A DNA stretch of 64,000 nucleotides from Methylocystis bryophila. Lineage in GTDB: Bacteria > Pseudomonadota > Alphaproteobacteria > Rhizobiales > Beijerinckiaceae. The notes below the pieces were generated by a model that ran no database searches, was not told the DNA's origin, and worked only from the letters and a program-made list of their open reading frames with translations. How positions within the stretch are numbered: position 1 is the first letter of the stretch; every line of letters begins with the position of its first letter. Location: the NCBI RefSeq assembly GCF_027925445.1, contig NZ_AP027149.1:1612001-1676000 (forward strand). The letters are read 5' to 3'. This document shows positions 38,549 through 46,825 of this stretch, piece by piece. The position numbers and the translations under genes are program-made.

Positions 38549-39421
38549 TCACACCGCCATCTGCGGCGGCGGAACGAAGGGAAAGCCGCGGAAATTTGCG
38601 ATGTTGTTGAAGCGCGATTGGCAAGTTCCCTGCGTGTGGTCGCAGCCGAAATAGACCGTGAAGGCGTCGCCGCTCGCGGGAGCAAAAGGCAGCGGATAGG
38701 CGAGCGTCAGCGAGACGCCGGTCGCGACGAGCTTTACTGTCGCGGCGACCCCGGCGTTTGTCCCCGAAGAAAAGAGGAGCCTGCCTTGCGCATGCGCTGC
38801 GAGCGCCGATGCGCAAAAGATGCGGCTCGCGGTCGAGCCCGCGCCGACGCTCGCTTGCGTCGAAAAGGCCCCTGCAGGCAATCCACAGATCGAGTCATAG
38901 AGCGTGTTCTGGCAGGTCGCGCCGAAAATATTGCGCGGCATGTCGACGTCGAGCAGCACGAGCTCATTGGCAACGGTGATTTTCGCGCGGGTGCGGCCCA
39001 CCTCGTCGATCGTCGAGATGCGGCCATAAAAAAGCGTGACCCCACCCACGAGCGTTCCGCCGATGAAATCGGAAAAGAACACGCGGTCGCGGCGCACGCG
39101 TGCGCCGTCGAAAGCGCCATCGCGCAAAGAGACCAGAAAGGACGCGCCGCTCGTCAGATCCCCCGGACGCGCCGCGATCGAGATCTCTTGCCGATCGACG
39201 TTGAGGCCGATCGTCGCACGATATTTGAGGCCCGAGACGAGCGGCCCGTCGGCGCGAAAGAGCTTGCCGCCATAGAGCACTGGAACGTCAGCGTTGGTGT
39301 AAGTCAGCGCGAGGCCGTTCGCCTGCGTGAAGGAGAAGCAGTCTGCGAAGGAGATGGTGAGGTCTCTTTGCGCGCGCGCCGCGGCGAGAAAGGACACGAG
39401 TGCGGGAGAAGCGGTCTTCAT
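38549..39421 (-). CDS. DUF2163 tail hub protein, GTA gp13-like
   Basis: This 290-residue protein resembles the DUF2163/BR0599 hub of GTA-type tails. Two cysteine pairs are visible, FGATCQNTLYDSICGLP and the C-terminal FGCDHTQGTCQSRFNN. The Rhodobacter GTA homologue is reported to hold an iron-sulphur cluster through such cysteines. The start at 39421 (MKTASPALV) overlaps the gp12 stop by four bases. Confidence 0.88.
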   Translation of the reverse strand: MKTASPALVSFLAAARAQRDLTISFADCFSFTQANGLALTYTNADVPVLYGGKLFRADGPLVSGLKYRATIGLNVDRQEISIAARPGDLTSGASFLVSLRDGAFDGARVRRDRVFFSDFIGGTLVGGVTLFYGRISTIDEVGRTRAKITVANELVLLDVDMPRNIFGATCQNTLYDSICGLPAGAFSTQASVGAGSTASRIFCASALAAHAQGRLLFSSGTNAGVAATVKLVATGVSLTLAYPLPFAPASGDAFTVYFGCDHTQGTCQSRFNNIANFRGFPFVPPPQMAV

Positions 39422-40020
39422 GGGCGCAGACTTCGGAATTTGACGCTTTTCGACGACCATAGATTTTGCATGAAATTCTCGAGCTCCAATGTGTCGTCCA
39501 GGAATCGGCATTGGAAGGCGTAGGAGAAGCTCGCTGCGATCTGCACGCCGGCGCCGGGCGGCATGGAGAACTCCAAGATGTTGGGAGGAACGAGGCTCCA
39601 ATTCGAGGCGGCGCCGCCATTGAGCATGACGGCGGAGATGGCCGTCGCATAGGAGACGACATCGGTCGCTGCGCCGACGCTGCGCACGAGCCTGAAGGCT
39701 GTCGTCGCGCCGTCGCCCACGGCGATGGGCTGATGGATCGCCATATTGTCGTTGGGGTCGGTGTAGAGAAAAGTCCCGAAGGCGCCGCCGCATTGCAGAT
39801 AAAGACCCAGAAGCGCTTGCAGCGATTGTGCGACGAGCCCGGGATTAGTCGTTGCGTCGGCGGCGAGGCCGTCGAAGCCGACCTCGAACTCATAGACGCC
39901 GCCATAGAGCGCGCTTCTGACGGTCCTGCCCGATTCATGCTCGGCGATAAGAGAGACGGCGATCGGTCTTTTGGTCGCAAAGCCTTGGCCCGGCAATGCT
40001 GGGAAGAGGAGAAGGGTCAT
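39418..40020 (-). CDS. DUF2460 distal tail protein, GTA gp12-like
   Basis: This 200-residue DUF2460 protein has the typical first half (SGRTVRSALYGGVYEFEVGF, LLGLYLQCGGAFGTFLYTDP) and C terminus (CRFLDDTLELENFMQNLWSSKSVKF). It forms the distal ring of GTA-type tails. A second DUF2460 domain is fused to the TIM-barrel gene at 42324-44795, and the toxin island sits between the two. Confidence 0.88.
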   Translation of the reverse strand: MTLLLFPALPGQGFATKRPIAVSLIAEHESGRTVRSALYGGVYEFEVGFDGLAADATTNPGLVAQSLQALLGLYLQCGGAFGTFLYTDPNDNMAIHQPIAVGDGATTAFRLVRSVGAATDVVSYATAISAVMLNGGAASNWSLVPPNILEFSMPPGAGVQIAASFSYAFQCRFLDDTLELENFMQNLWSSKSVKFRSLRP

Positions 40021-40220
40021 GTTGCTGCCGTGATCGGTTGCAAGCGCCGCGTCCTGGGATCAGAGAGCAGCGGATCGCCTTCGGCGTGACTGGAAGTGAA
40101 TTCGTCGAAGCGCGCGCATGTCTTCGAGGACGAGTCCAGCGCCAAGGGCGCGGCCGCCGGTCAGATGCGCGCCGTTAGGCCTGGCTCGCGAAATCGTGCA
40201 GGGATAGCTGGGCGCCGAGG
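40021..40220. other. Gene remnant upstream of gp12
   Basis: Minus-strand frames here are broken by stops. One frame reads through the last 47 codons (DSSSKTCARFDEFTSSHAEG onward) and ends in a TGA that overlaps the gp12 ATG. It looks like the 3' scrap of a former gene translationally coupled to gp12. I cannot assign it. Confidence 0.4.
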
Positions 40221-40475
40221 TCAGCGGGCGGATCGGTCGTCGAGGGAGTCGAACACGGATCGCATTGTTTGCAGAAATTTCGTCGCGCTTTTCCTCGAAC
40301 CGAACCGAAGCTCGGCGCGGGTCTTGCGCCAAATGCTGCTCAAGTCCCCGTTGCTGTATTTGCCGCTTAGCAGCTCATCGAGATAGGCGCGAACCAGCTC
40401 GCGTTGCGCAGTGGATAGATCCGCGCTGCAGCAAGTGGAACGCCAAATTGACAAAATACTCCTTTGAGATCGCAA
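40221..40475 (-). pseudogene. N-truncated immunity paralogue (CdiI_2-like)
   Basis: Eighty-four residues from a TTG codon are homologous to the two intact immunity genes upstream: LVRAYLDELLSGKYSNGDLS matches VVSAYLDELLSGQYKDEQLE, followed by IWRK and a C-terminal MRSVFDSL helix. The N-terminal WF..HET region is missing and no ribosome site is seen. It is probably a decayed cassette copy, though a shortened active protein cannot be excluded. Confidence 0.65.
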
Positions 40476-40485
40476 AGGGCCGCCG

Positions 40486-40621
40486 TCATTCAGATGATGC
40501 GCTTTGATATCCGCGTGCGAGGCCGTTTAAGTCTTCAATCGCAGATCGGATCAACCGAAGGAACGCCGCAGGGTTCCCTTCCTGATCGGTGAGTATGGAT
40601 ACTCTTGCGCCCAATGCGTTG
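40486..40621 (-). pseudogene. C-terminal fragment of another immunity paralogue
   Basis: One frame on the minus strand reads RVSILTDQEGNPAAFLRLIR then SAIEDLN and stops at 40486. This matches the C-terminal third of the intact paralogues (GVSILTEDEGNAAGFLRGLR in the neighbour). No start codon or N-terminal part remains. It begins right after the stop of the intact copy at 40632. Confidence 0.75.
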
Positions 40622-40631
40622 GGCGGTGGCG

Positions 40632-40946
40632 TCAATGAGCAGAGGGACGGGTCAAATCGTCAATCATCGATCGAAGCCCTCGAAGAAAGCCGGCTGCGTT
40701 TCCTTCGTCTTCAGTCAGGATCGAAACACCAGCGCCGCTCTTACGCCAAATGCGCTCCAGCTGTTCGTCCTTATACTGACCGCTCAGCAGCTCGTCGAGA
40801 TAGGCGCTCACCACCTTGAGTTCCGCAGCCGATAGATTGGCGTTGGAAATTGCGGCTTCGACTGCTTGTTCTCCAGTCTCATGGCCCCAGAAGCAGTCCT
40901 GATGAAACCAACGGCAGAGGGTGACGAATTCCTTCGGGGTATGCAT
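40632..40946 (-). CDS. CdiI_2-like immunity protein, copy 2
   Basis: This 104-residue all-alpha protein is clearly paralogous to the copy at 41083: PKEFVTLCRWFHQDCFWGHE, SNANLSAAELKVVSAYLDEL, then IWRKSGAGVSI. I associate the layout with CDI-type immunity proteins (CdiI_2), but this is from memory. GGAGG precedes the ATG. Just upstream lies a scrap of toxin C terminus rather than a whole toxin, so this is an orphan immunity gene that could protect against a toxin variant used by kin. Confidence 0.75.
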   Translation of the reverse strand: MHTPKEFVTLCRWFHQDCFWGHETGEQAVEAAISNANLSAAELKVVSAYLDELLSGQYKDEQLERIWRKSGAGVSILTEDEGNAAGFLRGLRSMIDDLTRPSAH

Positions 40947-40948
40947 CG

Positions 40949-41056
40949 TTTCAGTCCTCCGGATTGATCGGGAAGGCTGTGAAAATCCTGAATCCCGATG
41001 AAAACGCCAAAAGTGTCCCGTATGGTCGCTTGCGCCCCCGATCTCGGCTTATAGCC
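40949..41056 (-). pseudogene. Scrap of RNase A-like toxin C terminus
   Basis: Between the two intact immunity genes a minus-strand frame reads YKPRSGAQATIRDTFGV and ends near DQSGGLK. The intact toxin ends YKPDLRAQPTIRDTFGV and NQSGELT. The scrap abuts the start of immunity copy 2, exactly where a toxin end would be in a toxin-immunity cassette. It shows that the whole cassette was once duplicated. Confidence 0.8.
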
Positions 41057-41082
41057 GCGCCGCAACCATCTGGGCGCCAGCG

Positions 41083-41391
41083 TCAATGGGTAGAGCGGCG
41101 GTCCAAGGCGTCAATCGCCGATCGAATCTTTCGAAGAAAGCGAGCTGAGTCTCCCTCCTGACCAGAGGTGATTGAAACGCCGGCGCCGGCCGTACGCCAG
41201 ATGCGATGCAATTCCTCGTCATTATATTTTCCGCTCAGCAATTCGCTCAGATAGGCGCTGACCACGTTGAGTTTTGGAACGGAAAGATTGGCATTGGAAA
41301 GCGCATCATCGATGACTTGCTCTGCGGTCTCGTGACCCCTGGTTACGCCCGGTTGAAACCAAATGCACAGCTCGACAAATTCTTTCGGCAT
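41083..41391 (-). CDS. CdiI_2-like immunity protein, copy 1 (cognate)
   Basis: This 101-residue protein begins MPKEFVELCIWFQPGVTRGH and continues through YLSELLSGKYNDEELHRIWR. Its ATG lies five bases after the stop of the RNase A-like toxin, the usual toxin-immunity coupling, so it is the likely cognate inhibitor. The start at 41391 is chosen because the upstream in-frame part overlaps the toxin and is not shared by copy 2. Confidence 0.78.
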   Translation of the reverse strand: MPKEFVELCIWFQPGVTRGHETAEQVIDDALSNANLSVPKLNVVSAYLSELLSGKYNDEELHRIWRTAGAGVSITSGQEGDSARFLRKIRSAIDALDRRSTH

Positions 41392-41396
41392 TGCTG

Positions 41397-42278
41397 TCAC
41401 GTCAGTTCTCCGGATTGATTGGAAAGGCGGCAAAAAATCCTGAATCCTCTGCTCGATTGCGAATCGTGTTTCAGCACGACGCGAACGCCAAATGTGTCCC
41501 GAATGGTGGGTTGCGCCCTCAAGTCCGGCTTGTAAGATTCATAGCCGGTCGGCGACTTGAACCACGACTCGATCTTCGCGCCTCCTACTCTCCCAGTGGC
41601 CACGTCATCTACGACGGAAGCATTTTGCGCGAGAGTCGAATTCACAAGCTTGTTTGCTGCCGCCAAGGACGAGAAGGAGCCAACGCGGTCCTCCCAAACG
41701 CCGATCCCCCGAAAACTCATTGTGCTGCTTTCCGAGTCACGAATCAAATATTCCCGACTCTTGCCGACATGATCGCGAATCGCGTGCCCTCCGTGCGCGC
41801 CCCCTTCCTCCTCGGCAAGATCGACCAGGGATTCCGACTTCGGTCGGAACTGCCCACCTTTCCCGTCCGGCGTTCCCGCAGGATAGCCTGGATGCTCGGG
41901 ATCGTCGGGAGAGGCCTTGAGCAGCCGGATTTCTAAGAGCGCCGTCGCGCATTTTGCGAGCGCGTCCAGTGAATGCTCCGGAATTTCCGGCAGGCGGAGG
42001 AACACGGCGGCGATGCAGGCGCGCGCGGGGTCGCCCTCGTTGAGCGCTTTGGCGACCGCGCCGATCCCGTCCATTTTCGACGAGATGTCGACCGGAAAGC
42101 CGTAGCAGCCTTCGAGATCGCGGTTGAGATCGGCGACTGAACGCGGCGCAAAGTGCGCTGCGACGCTAGCGGGATTGATCTCGAGCAGCGGCGCCGGGCC
42201 GACGAAGAGGCCCTCAGGGCCGCAGAAGACTCCGCGATCATCGGGGCACTTCGAGAGCGTGTGCGCGCGAACGAACAT
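41397..42278 (-). CDS. RNase A-like polymorphic toxin with phage-associated N terminus
   Basis: This 293-residue protein has two parts. Residues 1-125 form an N-terminal region (GVFCGPEGLFVGPAPLL, LNRDLEGCYGFPVDISSKMD, ALNEGDPARACIAAVFLRLP) that I recall from phage-linked proteins of Rhizobiales. A linker HPGYPAGTPDGKGGQFRPK follows at 129-147. Residues 155-293 resemble the bacterial RNase A-like CdiA-CT toxin: EEEGGAHGGHAIRDHVGKS carries His165 and His170, with FGVRVVLK near 263-270. It has no signal peptide. It sits between two DUF2460 genes, so delivery by the tail is suggested. Confidence 0.75.
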   Translation of the reverse strand: MFVRAHTLSKCPDDRGVFCGPEGLFVGPAPLLEINPASVAAHFAPRSVADLNRDLEGCYGFPVDISSKMDGIGAVAKALNEGDPARACIAAVFLRLPEIPEHSLDALAKCATALLEIRLLKASPDDPEHPGYPAGTPDGKGGQFRPKSESLVDLAEEEGGAHGGHAIRDHVGKSREYLIRDSESSTMSFRGIGVWEDRVGSFSSLAAANKLVNSTLAQNASVVDDVATGRVGGAKIESWFKSPTGYESYKPDLRAQPTIRDTFGVRVVLKHDSQSSRGFRIFCRLSNQSGELT

Positions 42279-42323
42279 CAGAAATTCCGCTCTTTGAGAA
42301 AGGAACGCCGCGCCTGCAGCGAC

Positions 42324-44795
42324 TTACAATTTCACCGTGATCAGCTTCACGCTTTTCAGCTCGAAGAGCTGATAGGCGAATTGCTCGAGAACCAGCGCGT
42401 CTTCGGCAAAGCGGCAGAGCCAGAGCGCGACGCCGTCAACAGCGACCGGCGCGCCGCTCGCCGGCGGCGCCGAGAGTGTCAGCACCGGCTGATATCCGGC
42501 AGAGAGCGTCCAGCCGCCGGCGGGAAGCGGCGAGCCATTGACGCGCACGGCAGAAACACTCGCGACACCTGCCAGTGGCTCTGTGAAAGCGCCCGTCGTG
42601 CGCTGCATTTGGAAAGACGTCGTGACGCCGTCGCCCACGCCGACAAGCTGGCTTTGCAAAGCGGCAAGGCCGGGCGGTTGAAGCCAGAAGGGCTGCGTCT
42701 GGCCCTGCATCGTCTCGAAGAAGCCCATGATCTGCTGGAGCTCCTGATTGACCGAGTCGCTCCTCAAAAAGTCGTAGATGAGCTCGACCTCATAGAGCGG
42801 CCAGCGCATGTGCATGCGCCGCGCCGATTTCCCGGAGGCGCGTTCGAGCGTGGCTGTCGAGAATTTGGGCGTGACCTTCGTCGACCATCCGAGACCCAAG
42901 AGCGACGGAAAGGACGCGAAGGGGCCATAGCTTGGCGGCGGAGACGGCGTGGGCGTCGGCAAGGCGGGAAGCTTGCCGTTGAGCCAATGGCCATAGCGCC
43001 AATTGCCCGCATCGCCCCAAATGTCCATGCGTAGCGGGAACTCGGGAAGCGGGCGCGCATCCCAGCACCAGGCGAACATCAGATCGGTCGCGATCATTTT
43101 GACCCCGCCGCCTGATGTCTCGTTGTTCGCGGACCAATAGCTGTAGAAGGCCTGATGCGCGAGGAGAGCGAGTCTGTTGTCGACGAGCGGCGCCTTGTCG
43201 GCTGCGTTCCAGATCGACCAAAAGGGCGCGCCGCCGCTCGAAGCGCTCGGGTCGAAAAATCTATTGGGTTGGTTCACGCATTTGTCGACCGTTGGAAAGC
43301 CATATTCGAGAAAGCAGACGCTTTTCGATTGCGGCGTCCATTGCGTTTGCGGACCGCGCGGAACAGTTCCCTGCCCATCGCCATTGTCATAGACGGCGCT
43401 GTGCGCGTTATTCCACCACCAGCGGATCTGCTTGAAGGCGAAGAGCTGCTGACCCGCGTAATAGACGCTGCGCGATTGCGTCAGACGGTCGCCTTGCGGC
43501 GCCGAGACCCATTGCAGCGTCCCATTCGGATCGAGGGTCTGCGCGACCGCGTAGCTCGTGTAGAAGTAATCGAATTTCTCGCCCCCCTCGATATTGGCTT
43601 GCAGATAGGCGAGCGTGTCGATGTCGGGCGAAGAAGCGAGCGCGATTCCTCGTGTCGCAGGCGCCGCGACAGGCCAGGAGGAGGGCGCCGGCGCTCGCCA
43701 ATTTTGCGCGTCCAATCCGCCGTCGCCCGTCGTCCAATCTGCGAGCGGCATGTAATTGTCGAAAGAGACGAGATCGATATTGCTCGAGGCGTAGAGACTG
43801 TCGAGATGGGGCCAGATGCCGGAGACACCCGCGCCCGAATGCTGCGCGCCCATCCACTGCGTCCAGTCCGGCGAATAGACGATCAGATTTTCCCGCGTAG
43901 CCAGGTTTTTGGCGAGCCCGGCGGCGTCGAAGATGGCGCGGCAATCATTGGCGAGCGCGATCAGGCCCGCGACGAAGGGATAGTCCCACACGGCGTGACC
44001 ATTGGCGTCGCTCGTCCCGGCAGGGGTCCAGGAGGATCCGCGGATCGCCTCCAGGCCGCCGAGTTCCGAGCCCATCGCGAAGAGCGAGACGCCGCCGGCG
44101 AGCACGGCGAGATGGGCGTAGTGCAGCACAAAGCGGCGATAGGTGAAGTCGAGCACGCTCCCCGAGTAATGCACGGTCAAATTCGTCGCGTCACGCGTGA
44201 ACATCGCGGGCGTCGCTGAACCCAAAAAGCTCGCGACGGCGCTGCTCGCGGCGCTGGAGACATCCGGGGCGTAAGTGACGCCTGCGCGCCAGGGCTTTCC
44301 GGGCAGATCGACGCCGAGGAAGAGATAGAGCGCGACATTGAGCCCGCGCGCTTTGATCGCCTGAATACAGCGAACGATCGACTGATCGGACGGCGTGCCG
44401 CCATAGGCGGCGTGGACGCCGTCGGGTCGGCTGATCGGCATGAGTCCCGCGGTGGCAATGGTAACGTCGCTGACGCGCCAGCTGTCCGCTCCGCCTGCCG
44501 TCGGCTCAAAAGCTCCGCCGATGAATGTCGAGGAGGGGTAAATCTTGCAACTGGCGGCGTCGAGCGAATTGGCGATCCATTGCACGACGACGGCGACGCT
44601 CGCGCAATTTGGGAGTGTCGCCTGCAATTGATCGAGCGCGAATTCGACATCGGTCTTCGTCCCGCCCGGCGCGTGATATGTGTTGATCGGCGCCATGGCG
44701 CCGCCAGGCTGCTGGCCGCTGTATGCGACCGTGTCATAGGTGAACTCGCCGGTCGCGGGAATTAGGTTGATTGCGCCGATATAGGGGAAGCTCAT
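42324..44795 (-). CDS. Baseplate protein: GTA TIM-barrel domain fused to DUF2460
   Basis: This 823-residue protein has a glycoside-hydrolase-like TIM barrel (about residues 60-620; VFALYLFLGVD-type strands, LVSFDNYMPLADWT, SKSVCFLEYGFPTVDKCVNQ) resembling the GTA_TIM domain of gp15. The last 200 residues are a DUF2460 domain (MGFFETMQGQTQPFWLQPP, VGVGDGVTTSFQMQR, CRFAEDALVLEQFAYQLFEL) homologous to the separate gp12. A proline-rich linker near 630 joins them. It overlaps the tape measure stop by four bases. Confidence 0.82.
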   Translation of the reverse strand: MSFPYIGAINLIPATGEFTYDTVAYSGQQPGGAMAPINTYHAPGGTKTDVEFALDQLQATLPNCASVAVVVQWIANSLDAASCKIYPSSTFIGGAFEPTAGGADSWRVSDVTIATAGLMPISRPDGVHAAYGGTPSDQSIVRCIQAIKARGLNVALYLFLGVDLPGKPWRAGVTYAPDVSSAASSAVASFLGSATPAMFTRDATNLTVHYSGSVLDFTYRRFVLHYAHLAVLAGGVSLFAMGSELGGLEAIRGSSWTPAGTSDANGHAVWDYPFVAGLIALANDCRAIFDAAGLAKNLATRENLIVYSPDWTQWMGAQHSGAGVSGIWPHLDSLYASSNIDLVSFDNYMPLADWTTGDGGLDAQNWRAPAPSSWPVAAPATRGIALASSPDIDTLAYLQANIEGGEKFDYFYTSYAVAQTLDPNGTLQWVSAPQGDRLTQSRSVYYAGQQLFAFKQIRWWWNNAHSAVYDNGDGQGTVPRGPQTQWTPQSKSVCFLEYGFPTVDKCVNQPNRFFDPSASSGGAPFWSIWNAADKAPLVDNRLALLAHQAFYSYWSANNETSGGGVKMIATDLMFAWCWDARPLPEFPLRMDIWGDAGNWRYGHWLNGKLPALPTPTPSPPPSYGPFASFPSLLGLGWSTKVTPKFSTATLERASGKSARRMHMRWPLYEVELIYDFLRSDSVNQELQQIMGFFETMQGQTQPFWLQPPGLAALQSQLVGVGDGVTTSFQMQRTTGAFTEPLAGVASVSAVRVNGSPLPAGGWTLSAGYQPVLTLSAPPASGAPVAVDGVALWLCRFAEDALVLEQFAYQLFELKSVKLITVKL

Positions 44796-46099
44796 GCCGG
44801 ATTGAGCCCTTTCATCCCGAGATGCGCGCCGTCGCGCACATGCGAGGCCATCGCCTTCATGATCGTGCGTCCATTGCCTTGCAGGAAGCTCGCGACGCCC
44901 TGCGCATCGAGCGCCTGGATGTTGAAATTGACGGGCGCATGCACCTGCGACGCGCTCGCGCTTCCAGTCGCGCCATTGGCGATCAGATTGCGGAAGGCGT
45001 CGCCTTGCGCGGCGGTCATCACCAATTCGTTCTTATGCACCAGGGCGAGCTGATCCTGCGGCACGCTCCAGGCGCCGATGTCGAAGCTCGCGATCGACGC
45101 GGCGCTCGCCACTGTCGCTTCCGCCGCCGCCGCGGGACCCGCCGCCGCGGGCCCGAGCATAGGCGCGAGAAAGCCGAAGACGCCGGCGAAGGCTTCTGCC
45201 GAGGAGGCGAGAATGCTGCGCACGACCGCAGCCGCTTTCTCTGCGCTTTCGGCCACGGCGCCCGAGGCCGCGCTCGCCGTGCGCTGCGCCGTGCCGAGCT
45301 GGGTCGCCGCGGTCATCGTCTCCTCGCCGAGCACATGCGTCGCGATGTTTTTGGCGATCGTCGCCGCAAAGCTCGCGACCCACCGCGTTCCCATGTCGAC
45401 GAAATATCCGACCACTGAGAGCGCCATCTGACGTTGCGCCTCCCGGAAGCTCGTCGTGTGCTGGAGCAGACCCATGGTTGAGGAGCTCATGGAACGGCCG
45501 ATCCGGTTGCCGAGATCCTGCCAAATCCTGTCCTGCTCCTCGGCCGAACGATAGGAAAGCTGCAGCATCTGGCGTTCGTGCGAGGCCTCTAACGTTGCGA
45601 GCCTGTTCAAGGCCTGCTGCCTTTGTTGCAGGGAGAGTCCGTCGAGCTGAGCCTCTTGCTCCATGAGCGCGCGCCGCGCCTGATACTCTTCTTCGGTCGC
45701 TTGTCTGACGAGCGCGATCTTTTCGCCCTCGCTGATGCGCTTGAGTTGCGCCTCGCCATCGTAGATTGTCTTCTTGGTTGCGAGCTGCTCTTGCAGCAAG
45801 CGGATCTCTCCATCGAGCGTCATCTTGACGAGTCTCTCCTGCTCTTCCGTGTCGGCGCCGAGCTTCGTCAATGCTGCGGAGGCCGGGCCGAGCGATGCGG
45901 TCAAGCCGTCACTGACGCCTTTGCCGATTTGCGAGAAGGCGTTTGTTGCGGGGGCCGTCTTCTGCGCCGCCTCGCCAATTCCGTCCGAGAGCTTCTTGAT
46001 CTCCGGCGTCACGCCGCCGAGCGCGCCGCGAAGCTCGCTCAAGCCGTCTTCGAAGTCGCTCGTGTCGGCGCCAAAGCGGATCGTCACCTCATCGGCCAT
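44792..46099 (-). CDS. Tail tape measure protein
   Basis: This 435-residue protein is mostly helical. A charged coiled-coil region (about 80-200) is followed by an Ala/Gly-rich hydrophobic stretch (about 230-330) and a C-terminal NFNIQALDAQGVASFLQGNG region of the phage tape-measure type. The length implies a short tail. It begins MADEVTIRFGADTSDFEDGL, which is typical. It lies after the two chaperone genes, as in GTA and lambda-like clusters. Confidence 0.85.
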   Translation of the reverse strand: MADEVTIRFGADTSDFEDGLSELRGALGGVTPEIKKLSDGIGEAAQKTAPATNAFSQIGKGVSDGLTASLGPASAALTKLGADTEEQERLVKMTLDGEIRLLQEQLATKKTIYDGEAQLKRISEGEKIALVRQATEEEYQARRALMEQEAQLDGLSLQQRQQALNRLATLEASHERQMLQLSYRSAEEQDRIWQDLGNRIGRSMSSSTMGLLQHTTSFREAQRQMALSVVGYFVDMGTRWVASFAATIAKNIATHVLGEETMTAATQLGTAQRTASAASGAVAESAEKAAAVVRSILASSAEAFAGVFGFLAPMLGPAAAGPAAAAEATVASAASIASFDIGAWSVPQDQLALVHKNELVMTAAQGDAFRNLIANGATGSASASQVHAPVNFNIQALDAQGVASFLQGNGRTIMKAMASHVRDGAHLGMKGLNPA

Positions 46100-46168
46100 G
46101 TGGGCGGCTCCTTCTGTGCTATTGGAGAAGCATTTGTTGGGCGATTTCGCAGAATCGAAGGAAGAGGC

Positions 46169-46396
46169 CTAAATCTTCCCGCCCGGGAACATCGCCTTCA
46201 GCGTTCCCATCGCATCCGTCGTGTTGGCGGCTGGCTTATAAACGCCGAGCCCCACCGCGATCGCGCGCATCAACATCGGCGGCGGCGGAAACTCGCGCCA
46301 ATAGGCTTGGCGCGCGAAGAGGCGCGGGAAGGTGAGTTCCGCTTCGAGCACGTCGCTCCAGGCTTCTCCCGAGCACTGGCAATAATGCGCGATCAA
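46169..46396 (-). CDS. Second tail assembly chaperone ORF
   Basis: Seventy-five codons can be read from a TTG, but there is no ribosome site. The frame is open upstream (GDGESFDGSPKHFDRL) and is -1 relative to the first chaperone, overlapping its 3' end. This is how lambda-like gpG/gpGT chaperones are made. The product probably joins the first chaperone by frameshifting, giving a longer protein that helps load the tape measure. Confidence 0.65.
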   Translation of the reverse strand: MIAHYCQCSGEAWSDVLEAELTFPRLFARQAYWREFPPPPMLMRAIAVGLGVYKPAANTTDAMGTLKAMFPGGKI

Positions 46397-46412
46397 GCGG
46401 TCGAAATGTTTG

Positions 46413-46458
46413 GGGGAGCCGTCGAAGCTTTCGCCGTCTCCCCTCAGGCCTCCCCCGC
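46413..46458 (-). promoter_or_regulatory. Putative programmed -1 frameshift signal
   Basis: Near the end of the first chaperone the frame reads GCG GGG GAG GCC TGA. A run of five G (46452-46456) could allow slipping. Six bases after the GAG codon begins a stem-loop (46438-46443 with 46413-46418, plus an inner CGAA/TTCG pair). The -1 frame is open from a TGA seven codons upstream through the second chaperone. The slippery site is not a perfect X-XXY-YYZ heptamer. Confidence 0.5.
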
Positions 46459-46818
46459 GGGAGCCTCAGCTTCCGCGGGCTTGAAGAAGCCCGTCTGCCG
46501 CGTCACGACCGCGAGCGCGGCGATGAGTTCCGGCGTGGAGGCGGGAAGGTCCAGAAACGCGTCGCGCGAGAGGCGCGGATAGGCGCGCGTCAGCGCCGCG
46601 TATACGACGTCGAGGATCGCGTCGAACTCCGCTTCGGAGAGCTGCGCCGCGCCCTCGGCGGCGCCGTTCTGCAAATTCTGCAGCACCGGCATGAGTCGCA
46701 TCAGCGCCGGGACGACAATGCGCGCCTGGCGCATCGCCAGCACGGGCACGAACCATTCGCGCCCGGCGAGCGTGACGACGGCGGCGTTGGCGCAGTCGAT
46801 CTGAGGATCGGGGCTCAT
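46444..46818 (-). CDS. First tail assembly chaperone
   Basis: This 124-residue protein resembles small phage tail assembly chaperones in size, helical content and position between tail tube and tape measure. It starts MSPDPQIDCANAAVVTLAGR, with a GAGGTG ribosome site; the longer open frame upstream is a shadow of the tail tube gene. Its C terminus holds the putative frameshift site. Confidence 0.7.
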   Translation of the reverse strand: MSPDPQIDCANAAVVTLAGREWFVPVLAMRQARIVVPALMRLMPVLQNLQNGAAEGAAQLSEAEFDAILDVVYAALTRAYPRLSRDAFLDLPASTPELIAALAVVTRQTGFFKPAEAEAPAGEA

Positions 46819-46825
46819 AGACACC

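Noticed and set aside
40060..40332. 90-codon frame between gp12 and the immunity remnants
   Set aside because: It overlaps the immunity fragment in another frame; the reading with a stop coupled to gp12 is a better account of this stretch.
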